Origin: Methanobacteriota archaeon
GTDB lineage: Archaea > Thermoplasmatota > Poseidoniia > Poseidoniales > Thalassarchaeaceae
Reading direction: 5' to 3'
Length of the DNA stretch: 11,161 nt
Assembly (NCBI GenBank): GCA_002731195.1
Contig: PCAI01000054.1
Location: forward strand, 1 to 11,161
Shown: in pieces, positions 7,229 through 11,161 of the stretch
Layout: each line of letters begins with the position of its first letter
Numbering within the stretch: the stretch's first letter is position 1
The notes under the pieces: generated by a model
What the model was told of the DNA's origin: nothing
The model's database searches: none
What the model saw: the letters and a program-made list of their open reading frames with translations, nothing else
Position numbers and translations under genes: made by a program

Positions 7229-9106
7229 TTGAACACATTGATAGAGTTTGGTACAACTAGTCTGTTCGTGCCTGTCCAAAGACTAGATTTGAGTAATTCA
7301 AAAGTCAATCCTTTTCGTCGCCTTTCTGCATCTCAAGTCATAGCATGGAAAAACTGTCCAAGGCTTTGGTATTACGGTTGGAGAGAACGTCTCAAAACAC
7401 CACTCCCTCCTCAAATAATTAGGGGAAATGCTGCTGAAGAATGTATTTGTAGGGTCCTTCGTGATTCTCCACTATACATAGGCCCTGAGGATGATCAAGA
7501 TATGACTTCACCAATTGATGAGACAGGATCTCCTGATTTAGACCAGGCGGAAGGATGGATTGGACCATCTTTGGAGTTAAGGCCTAATGACATGTGGCCA
7601 CACAGTCGCATCGAATTGGAAGAGTGGGCAATTGCACGGGCCAATTACCATTTCCCGGGATGTTGGGAGAGGGCAGTAGATGATTGGGAATCAATCCCCA
7701 ACCGTATTGGCAATTCTTCAGACATCAGTCCCGAAGAAGGCCTAAATATGGTTATTTCAGGGATACGGATGCATCTAGATGAATTACAAAGATGCATTGA
7801 TGGAGGAGAGAATAGAATTATGAAACTTTGGAGGAAAGGTAAATTTAGAGAGCACTGGCCATCCCCTGATGGTTTTCCTAGACTATGGACAAAAATCAAT
7901 CCAGCTGCCTCCGAAGGAGATATTTCTTGGATTGAGTCGTGGGAATATGCTAGGCCATGGTTCGTCGACCCTGATGCCACTCCTTTCTCTCAAACAACTT
8001 CACATCCAGATGGTTGGTTTCAAGGAGAATATGATTTAGTTTATAGGTGGTCAGGGAAATCTAGTATCATAGATTTGAAAGCATCTGTAGGCAAAGGAGA
8101 TCGTTCTGCAGGTTATGTGGAACAATTACGATTGTATGCTTGGTTGTGGTGGGAAACACATGAACGCTTAGATGAAGTAGAGGACTTGGAGATATGGTAT
8201 TTAGGTGTTGAAAAGGTAAAAAAAGTTCCCACACCAAGTAAAGAGGACATGATCCAATTAAATATTGAATTGTTGGAAATTTACAATCTAATCCATGCGC
8301 GTGACCCGGATATTTCTGACTGCCCAACTCTCCCTCTGCCTCTGAATATATTTCATGACGGAGGAATTCCCGCAAACCCTTCAATAGATAATACTCCGAA
8401 GTCACGTTGCAGGGTTTGTGGATTACGAGCCATATGCGAAAGTAGTGATTATGAAACAGAACTACCTTCAATGAATAGAATAGAAAGATTTGGGCATGCA
8501 TGGCCAGTAACCTCTTTGGGGGAAATAAAAACTAGATTTTCAGTAACTGGAGAAGTTCTGCATCTCCAAGGTCCAGAAATATCCGATAAAAATGATATTC
8601 AATTGAGTTTTACTCTCCAACATGGCTATGACCGTGCCAAAGTTAGAAATCATAGAAATGGAGGTTTCACAAGTATCTCAAGATCAATTTCCGAAGGATC
8701 AAAAATTAGGATAGATAATGCTTTATCTTCGTTATGGAAAGGGCAATTGGTAATCGATCTAGATGAAAAATCAGAGATAAGTATTCTCAATGATTCATTT
8801 GACGCCCCTATTGTTGATGTAGAAACACGAATTAGCGTGGTTGGTAGAGTATGGTCTATTGACGCCTTTCCAGATGCCAAAGAAATTAGAAGATGGTCAA
8901 TAACTTTAGTGGATGATTCCGGGTCGAGTGGAGGTGTAGCTTTCAAGCAATTTATACCAAATTCTGCCGCTGCTATCACTAGAGGTGACGAAATCGCCAT
9001 ACTAAATGGTGAATCAGGAGAATTCGCAGGGAGGCCTCAGATAAAAATTGGCCCAGGCACTAGAGTCGTCATTCTTAGAGATTCTGAAGATATCGCTCCC
9101 TTCTAG
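7229..9106 (+). CDS. Cas4/Dna2-like PD-(D/E)XK nuclease with Fe-S site and two C-terminal OB-folds
   Basis: A 625-residue putative DNA-processing enzyme. The N-terminus LSASQVIAWKNCPRLWYYGW (32-51) is the typical RecB/Cas4 nuclease opening with Cys43. RGNAAEE (65-71) matches motif I, but Glu70 replaces the usual His. The core continues with GEYD (Asp269), IIDLKAS (Asp282, Lys284) and QLRLYAW (Gln299, Tyr303), all expected catalytic-core residues. CRVCGLRAIC supplies Cys394, Cys397 and Cys403, which with Cys43 should bind a 4Fe-4S cluster as in Cas4, AddB and Dna2. About 200 residues separate motifs I and II, much longer than in Cas4. Residues 437-520 and 533-616 look like RPA-style OB-folds (VVGRVWSID, TLVDDSGSSGGVAFKQF, GRPQIKI). 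No helicase motif is present. The start is uncertain: TTG 7229, TTG 7238 and GTG 7268 are in frame, with no Shine-Dalgarno sequence. A role in repair or replication is inferred. Confidence 0.85.
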   Translation: MNTLIEFGTTSLFVPVQRLDLSNSKVNPFRRLSASQVIAWKNCPRLWYYGWRERLKTPLPPQIIRGNAAEECICRVLRDSPLYIGPEDDQDMTSPIDETGSPDLDQAEGWIGPSLELRPNDMWPHSRIELEEWAIARANYHFPGCWERAVDDWESIPNRIGNSSDISPEEGLNMVISGIRMHLDELQRCIDGGENRIMKLWRKGKFREHWPSPDGFPRLWTKINPAASEGDISWIESWEYARPWFVDPDATPFSQTTSHPDGWFQGEYDLVYRWSGKSSIIDLKASVGKGDRSAGYVEQLRLYAWLWWETHERLDEVEDLEIWYLGVEKVKKVPTPSKEDMIQLNIELLEIYNLIHARDPDISDCPTLPLPLNIFHDGGIPANPSIDNTPKSRCRVCGLRAICESSDYETELPSMNRIERFGHAWPVTSLGEIKTRFSVTGEVLHLQGPEISDKNDIQLSFTLQHGYDRAKVRNHRNGGFTSISRSISEGSKIRIDNALSSLWKGQLVIDLDEKSEISILNDSFDAPIVDVETRISVVGRVWSIDAFPDAKEIRRWSITLVDDSGSSGGVAFKQFIPNSAAAITRGDEIAILNGESGEFAGRPQIKIGPGTRVVILRDSEDIAPF

Positions 9107-9113
9107 AAATAAT

Positions 9114-9198
9114 TGGCGCCGAGAGAGGGATTTGAACCCCCGAATCCAAGGATAATGGATTTCGAATCCATCGCAATACCGGGCTATGCGATCTCGGC
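9114..9198 (-). tRNA. tRNA-Ser (anticodon CGA), 3' CCA encoded
   Basis: Minus strand, 85 nt. The acceptor stem is GCCGAGA/TCTCGGC, the anticodon arm ATGGA-TTCGAAA-TCCAT has CGA at positions 34-36, and the long variable arm ATCC-TT-GGAT is typical of serine tRNAs. The T arm is GGGGG-TTCAAAT-CCCTC, the discriminator is G73, and CCA is encoded. It reads UCG. No intron is seen. Its 3' end lies 7 nt from the stop of the convergent nuclease gene, so transcription of that gene probably runs into the antisense of this tRNA. Confidence 0.97.
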
Positions 9199-9220
9199 TA
9201 TGTTGTTTCCAAACTTGGAT

Positions 9221-9230
9221 TAGAAATAAG
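9221..9230. promoter_or_regulatory. Shared TATA-like box for tRNA-Ser and the ubiquitin-like gene
   Basis: TAGAAATAAG (CTTATTTCTA on the other strand) is the only A/T-rich box in the 55 nt between the two divergent genes. Its centre, about 9226, is 28 nt from the tRNA 5' end (9198) and 28 nt from the ATG at 9254. Both distances match the usual archaeal TATA-to-transcript-start spacing (about 26-28). One TBP site could therefore serve both directions, with a leaderless mRNA on the right. Confidence 0.55.
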
Positions 9231-9253
9231 TCTGACTAGTGCCTCCGAGGAGT

Positions 9254-9454
9254 ATGCGTGTTGAAGTCGAGAGCCAAGGAGAGGTGTTTAATTTGGAATC
9301 TGAAATTCCTTTATCAATAAATCAAATTTTGAGTAAATTGGAAATACCTCCTTCTACAGTACTTGTAGTATACGACGGAACCATACTTCCGCATACTTCC
9401 ATAGTAGAATCTGATGTTAGATTAGAACTAATCACCGTTTCTTCTGGTGGTTGA
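9254..9454 (+). CDS. Ubiquitin-like small archaeal modifier protein (SAMP/ThiS/MoaD/Urm1 type)
   Basis: A 66-residue beta-grasp protein (MRVEVESQGEVFNLESEIPL at the start) that ends in VSSGG. The strand pattern and the segments INQILSKLEIPPSTVLVVYDG and DVRLELITVSSGG follow the ThiS/MoaD/SAMP layout: first hairpin, a helix, then VVYDGTILP and a last strand running into the exposed di-glycine tail. E1-like enzymes adenylate such tails for protein conjugation or sulfur transfer (thiamine, molybdopterin, tRNA thiolation). I choose ATG 9254 because a TATA-like box lies 28 nt upstream. GTG 9239 would add five residues but sits only 13 nt from that box. GAGGAG touches the ATG, too close for a Shine-Dalgarno sequence. 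No E1 gene is in the window, so modifier and sulfur-carrier roles cannot be separated. Confidence 0.87.
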   Translation: MRVEVESQGEVFNLESEIPLSINQILSKLEIPPSTVLVVYDGTILPHTSIVESDVRLELITVSSGG

Positions 9455-9516
9455 TTTATTATTTAATTGATAAATTTAGAATATTTCAACTCTTCATTTA
9501 CATAATTTTATTTCTT
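9455..9516 (+). terminator. T-rich termination region of the ubiquitin-like gene
   Basis: The stop codon is followed at once by TTTATTATTTAATTG, and later by ATTTTATTTCTT (about 9506-9517). Archaeal transcripts usually end in such T-tracts without a hairpin. I see no gene in the 138 nt between this stop and that of L41e. Confidence 0.45.
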
Positions 9517-9587
9517 AATCATTCCATTAATTTAAAATCATTCTTAAATTTCTGTAATACAAGTAAATTGGACGACAGAAGACAGGC

Positions 9588-9592
9588 AAAAA
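9588..9592 (-). terminator. Oligo-T terminator of L41e
   Basis: On the minus strand, TTTTT follows directly after the TGA stop of the L41e gene, with a further T-rich stretch downstream. It is likely a hairpin-free archaeal terminator. Confidence 0.4.
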
Positions 9593-9700
9593 TCACTGTT
9601 TAGCACGCTTACGAGACGCTTTTCTTCGGCGGAGCTTCTTTTTTCTCCATTTCCAACGCTGCTGCCCTCGCTTCTTCCATGCACGAGAGCCACGCTTCAT
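9593..9700 (-). CDS. rpl41e: Ribosomal protein L41e (eL41)
   Basis: A 35-residue, extremely basic protein starting MKRGSRAWKKRGQQRWKWRK (first 20 residues) and ending LRRRKASRKRAKQ. The part from residue 15 on (RWKWRKKKLRRRKASRKRAK) matches the archaeal and eukaryotic L41e pattern of a single Trp/Arg/Lys helix (typically 25-37 residues). In ribosomes, eL41 sits as one helix bridging the two subunits. About 13 residues precede the usual AKWRKK-like beginning, somewhat longer than the shortest homologues. The ATG at 9700 is 26 nt from a TATATG/CATATA box, pointing to a leaderless mRNA. The local GC is clearly higher than in its surroundings, from Arg codons. The gene is so short that automated pipelines may miss it. 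Confidence 0.88.
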   Translation of the reverse strand: MKRGSRAWKKRGQQRWKWRKKKLRRRKASRKRAKQ

Positions 9701-9721
9701 TCGGGCCGCCGACTTACTGCC

Positions 9722-9730
9722 CCTATATGA
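9722..9730 (-). promoter_or_regulatory. TATA-like box of the L41e gene
   Basis: On the minus strand this reads TCATATAGG, centred near 9726, which is 26 nt before the ATG at 9700. This spacing is typical for a leaderless archaeal transcript, and no Shine-Dalgarno sequence precedes the ATG. Confidence 0.55.
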
Positions 9731-9756
9731 GCGATTCGTGCATACTTGATTTTCTG

Positions 9757-9833
9757 TGGTGGGCAATACAGGATTCGAACCCGTGTCACCGGCTTAGAAG
9801 GCCAGCATGATATCCAGACTACACCAATCGCCC
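9757..9833 (-). tRNA. tRNA-Arg (anticodon TCT), 3' CCA encoded
   Basis: Minus strand, 77 nt. The acceptor stem GGGCGAT/ATTGCCC contains one G-T wobble. The anticodon arm CTGGC-CTTCTAA-GCCGG has TCT at positions 34-36, the T arm is ACGGG-TTCGAAT-CCTGT, the discriminator is A73, and CCA is encoded. It reads AGA and AGG, the arginine codons favoured in this low-GC DNA. No intron is seen. Its promoter is less clear; a TTAAGT box near 9867-9872 would give a short 5' leader. Confidence 0.97.
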
Positions 9834-9889
9834 ATTAGGCCTACGCGGTGGCCTCTCTTTGATGAACTTAACACATAAGTCACACTACT

Positions 9890-10408
9890 TCATTTGGTTT
9901 TGAAAAACTTAGCACATTTGGGGCATCTTGTCGGAGTACTCACTCTTCTTCTATCCCATGTGTGCCCACATTCTCCGCATATCCACTGCCTTTCTGGCAA
10001 TTTTTCCAACACCTGTTGCCGTAATTCTCTTAGTATTATGGAATCTTTTAATTTAGGAGCAGGAGCAATTTTACTAACAAGTCTACTATGTTTCCCATCA
10101 TGATCAGTTAATCCTGCAGCATGCAATAACTCATGTACTAGTGTATGTAAGTACAATGCCTTGTCTCTATTAAGAATTGGATTAATTGCAATTACAATCG
10201 GACCAGGAGATAATTTCAGTCTGCGCCTTCTGAATAGTTCATTGTGATTACATTCAAATCTAGTAAATCCTAGCCTTGACTCTCCTTTTTCAGTCCAAAT
10301 TAAATTAACTTGTTTATCTAGATGATTGAGAAAAGGCGCTTCTTCCTCTTTAAGAAGAGATTTTACTTCTTCTAGGATGCCATCGGGCATATTTGGTGTA
10401 TTTGGCAT
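9890..10408 (-). CDS. SprT-like zinc metalloprotease domain protein with C-terminal zinc ribbon
   Basis: The 172-residue protein has the zincin motif HELLH (residues 92-96: two zinc ligands and catalytic Glu93) in YLHTLVHELLHAAGLTDHDG. His107 in GKHSRLV is the probable third ligand by analogy with the HGxxF of SprT. At the C-terminus, CGECG (C144, C147) and CPKC (C162, C165) form a zinc ribbon. The order of protease domain then zinc ribbon is that of the SprT/SPRTN group; eukaryotic SPRTN digests DNA-protein crosslinks, but the archaeal role is not established. I choose ATG 10408 because GGAGG (10414-10418) lies 5 nt upstream. An in-frame ATG at 10435 would add nine residues (MGRVEEEDG), which are simply the translated Shine-Dalgarno region. 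tRNA-Arg follows 56 nt downstream on the same strand. Confidence 0.9.
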   Translation of the reverse strand: MPNTPNMPDGILEEVKSLLKEEEAPFLNHLDKQVNLIWTEKGESRLGFTRFECNHNELFRRRRLKLSPGPIVIAINPILNRDKALYLHTLVHELLHAAGLTDHDGKHSRLVSKIAPAPKLKDSIILRELRQQVLEKLPERQWICGECGHTWDRRRVSTPTRCPKCAKFFKTK

Positions 10409-10413
10409 ACCAT

Positions 10414-10418
10414 CCTCC
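10414..10418 (-). promoter_or_regulatory. Shine-Dalgarno sequence of the SprT-like gene
   Basis: The purine-rich GAGGAGGAGG run on the minus strand ends 5 nt before ATG 10408 and selects that start over the upstream ATG at 10435. In a transcript starting near 10432 it would lie in a leader of about 24 nt. Confidence 0.65.
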
Positions 10419-10454
10419 TCCTCTACTCGCCCCATGGTCTTCGTATTCCATTCT

Positions 10455-10464
10455 CCTTAAATGG
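10455..10464. promoter_or_regulatory. Shared TATA-like box for tRNA-Ala and the SprT-like gene
   Basis: CCTTAAATGG reads CCATTTAAGG on the other strand, so it is nearly symmetric. Its centre is 28-29 nt before the tRNA-Ala 5' end (10488). To the left it would place the SprT transcript start near 10432, giving a 24-nt leader with the Shine-Dalgarno sequence. No other A/T-rich box exists between the two genes. Confidence 0.5.
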
Positions 10465-10487
10465 TCACCGTCAAACGCGAAGTCAAA

Positions 10488-10564
10488 GGGCGTGTGGCGC
10501 AGCTTGGAAGCGCGCTTCCTTGGCATGGAAGAGGCCCCGAGTTCAAATCTCGGCACGTCCACCA
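10488..10564 (+). tRNA. tRNA-Ala (anticodon GGC), 3' CCA encoded
   Basis: Plus strand, 77 nt. The acceptor stem GGGCGTG/CACGTCC has the G3-U70 wobble, the main identity element for alanine. The D stem is GCGC/GCGC, the anticodon arm CTTCC-TTGGCAT-GGAAG has GGC at positions 34-36, the T arm is CCGAG-TTCAAAT-CTCGG, the discriminator is A73, and CCA is encoded. It reads GCC and GCU. No intron is seen. Confidence 0.97.
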
Positions 10565-10589
10565 TGTAAATCTCACATAGGAGTCTCAA

Positions 10590-10604
10590 GCTTTATTTTA
10601 TTAT
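10590..10604 (+). terminator. T-rich termination region after tRNA-Ala
   Basis: GCTTTATTTTATTATG, 25 nt after the tRNA end, is the first T-rich stretch on the plus strand and a plausible hairpin-free archaeal terminator. Confidence 0.4.
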
Positions 10605-10719
10605 GTTAATGAATAATCATTCGTTTAATTAAATATAAATAATAATTTATTTCTAAATACGTTTGTCTAAATAAATAGTTTTTTTATATTCAATTGTATT
10701 CTTTATACTATTTTTTATA

Positions 10720-10733
10720 ACTATTTAAATAGT
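10720..10733. repeat. Perfect 14-bp palindrome, possible operator
   Basis: ACTATTTAAATAGT equals its own reverse complement. It lies 60 nt before the glutamine synthetase ATG and about 30 nt before its TATA-like box, where an archaeal activator or repressor could bind. Palindromes of this length are more likely by chance in such AT-rich DNA, so the regulatory role is only a suggestion. Confidence 0.35.
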
Positions 10734-10761
10734 ATTGATTAGTTTATTTTTTCAATCGAAC

Positions 10762-10771
10762 AAATAATAAA
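10762..10771 (+). promoter_or_regulatory. TATA-like box of the glutamine synthetase gene
   Basis: AAATAATAAA is centred 26-27 nt before the ATG at 10793, with no Shine-Dalgarno sequence in between. This points to a leaderless mRNA. Confidence 0.5.
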
Positions 10772-10792
10772 CCTAATTGCTAGACGAGATTC

Positions 10793-11161
10793 ATGGTAGA
10801 TAGGGCGAAATTAGAATATATATGGCTAGACGGATATGAACCAACTCAGAATATGAGAAGTAAGACATTAATTCGGAATAACTTCTCTGGCAGCGTTGAG
10901 GACTGCCCCACGTGGTCTTTTGATGGCTCTTCTACTAAACAAGCTGAAGGAGGAAGTTCTGATTGTTTGTTAAAACCAGTGTCTGTTTTTCCAGATCCAC
11001 AAAGAATTGATGGTTTTCTTGTAATGTGTGAGGTTTTGAATGCAGATGGTTCTCCTCATCCTAGTAACGGCAGGGCGACAATCGAAGAAGATGATGATGA
11101 TTTTTGGTTTGGGTATGAACAAGAATATTTTATCATGGATGTTGATACTCAACTCCCATTG
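10793..11161 (+). CDS. glnA: Glutamine synthetase, type II (eukaryotic/bacterial GlnII-like), N-terminal part
   Basis: The first 123 residues of an ATP-dependent enzyme making glutamine from glutamate and ammonia; the rest lies beyond the window. The start MVDRAKLEYIWLDGYEPTQN, then MRSKT (21-25), PTWSFDGSSTKQAEGGSSD (39-57), KPVSVFPDP (61-69), LVMCEVLNADGSPHPSNGRA (76-95) and FWFGYEQEYF (104-113) are the beta-grasp domain and the beginning of the catalytic domain of GSII. Glu109 and Glu111 in YEQEYF are expected metal or substrate ligands. It is not the GSI type that most archaea use (about 440-470 residues with a different N-terminus). It looks much closer to GSII of bacteria such as Bacteroidetes, suggesting transfer. 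ATG 10793 is preceded by a TATA-like box at the leaderless distance. Confidence 0.95.
   Translation, partial: MVDRAKLEYIWLDGYEPTQNMRSKTLIRNNFSGSVEDCPTWSFDGSSTKQAEGGSSDCLLKPVSVFPDPQRIDGFLVMCEVLNADGSPHPSNGRATIEEDDDDFWFGYEQEYFIMDVDTQLPL

Larger units (their letters stand above)
10565..10792. other. AT-rich intergenic region upstream of glutamine synthetase
   Basis: These 228 nt hold no convincing gene. From about 10590 onward the sequence is almost entirely A and T, far more so than anywhere else in the window. It contains the inverted repeat AATGA-ATAA-TCATT (10608-10621), the perfect palindrome ACTATTTAAATAGT (10720-10733), several T-tracts, and the TATA-like box of the following gene (10762-10771). 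It is probably a terminator plus promoter and control region. Confidence 0.6.

Noticed and set aside
7645..8501. Open frames on the minus strand inside the nuclease gene
   Set aside because: They are antisense to a long, family-matching gene and encode no recognisable domain.
7229..9106. Cas4 gene of a CRISPR system
   Set aside because: The nuclease core is Cas4-like, but the protein is about three times Cas4 length, carries OB-folds, and no repeat array or other cas gene is in the window.
9837..9854. AGGCC-loop-GGCCT hairpin upstream of tRNA-Arg as terminator or processing signal
   Set aside because: It is only 5 bp with no T-tract, and could be chance; nothing else supports a function.
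10409..10435. ATG 10435 as start of the SprT-like protein
   Set aside because: The extra nine residues simply translate the GAGGAGG ribosome-binding region; ATG 10408 has ideal Shine-Dalgarno spacing.
10350..10589. Minus-strand open frame of 79 codons across tRNA-Ala and the SprT start
   Set aside because: It is antisense to a clear tRNA and overlaps the SprT-like gene in another frame; the protein has no recognisable features.
10970..11152. Minus-strand 60-codon open frame near the right edge
   Set aside because: It is antisense to the clearly recognisable glutamine synthetase gene.

Overview
The window looks like low-GC chromosomal DNA of an archaeon, most plausibly a marine Thermoplasmatota (Marine Group II/III type); the rank below Archaea is inference. 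The archaeal evidence is a tiny ribosomal protein L41e gene, a ubiquitin-like small modifier protein ending in Gly-Gly, a radical SAM protein of an archaeal family, and TATA-like boxes 26-28 nt upstream of start codons and tRNA 5' ends, as expected for leaderless transcripts. All three tRNA genes encode their 3' CCA. Genes are tightly packed and no mobile element, CRISPR array or phage gene is visible.

Left part (1-5456, minus strand). Read in transcription order, serC (phosphoserine aminotransferase) is followed by purA (adenylosuccinate synthetase), a small four-cysteine protein, pruA (1-pyrroline-5-carboxylate dehydrogenase) and the N-terminal 254 residues of a sodium/solute symporter that runs off the left edge. 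A thiamine pyrophosphate (TPP) riboswitch lies between pruA and the symporter, and the symporter's ribosome-binding site falls inside its conserved 3' segment. The symporter is therefore best read as an importer of thiamine or a thiamine precursor.

Middle part (5462-9106, plus strand). pdxT (glutaminase subunit of PLP synthase) starts 5 nt from the longest possible serC start, on the opposite strand, and overlaps by 11 nt a radical SAM protein of unknown function. Next comes a 625-residue protein combining a Cas4/Dna2-like PD-(D/E)XK nuclease, a four-cysteine iron-sulfur site and two C-terminal OB-folds. This is the least ordinary gene of the window.

Right part (9114-11161). Here are tRNA-Ser(CGA), the ubiquitin-like protein, L41e, tRNA-Arg(TCT), a SprT-like zinc protease, tRNA-Ala(GGC) and the first 123 residues of a type II glutamine synthetase that resembles bacterial enzymes. 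Two divergent gene pairs (tRNA-Ser with the ubiquitin-like gene, tRNA-Ala with the SprT gene) each appear to share one short TATA-like box. A 228-nt, very AT-rich region with a perfect 14-bp palindrome precedes the glutamine synthetase gene.

Functionally the window is mostly housekeeping: amino-acid, purine, PLP and vitamin B1 metabolism plus translation. Exceptions worth following up are the nuclease-OB fusion, the pdxT-linked radical SAM enzyme and the riboswitch-controlled transporter.
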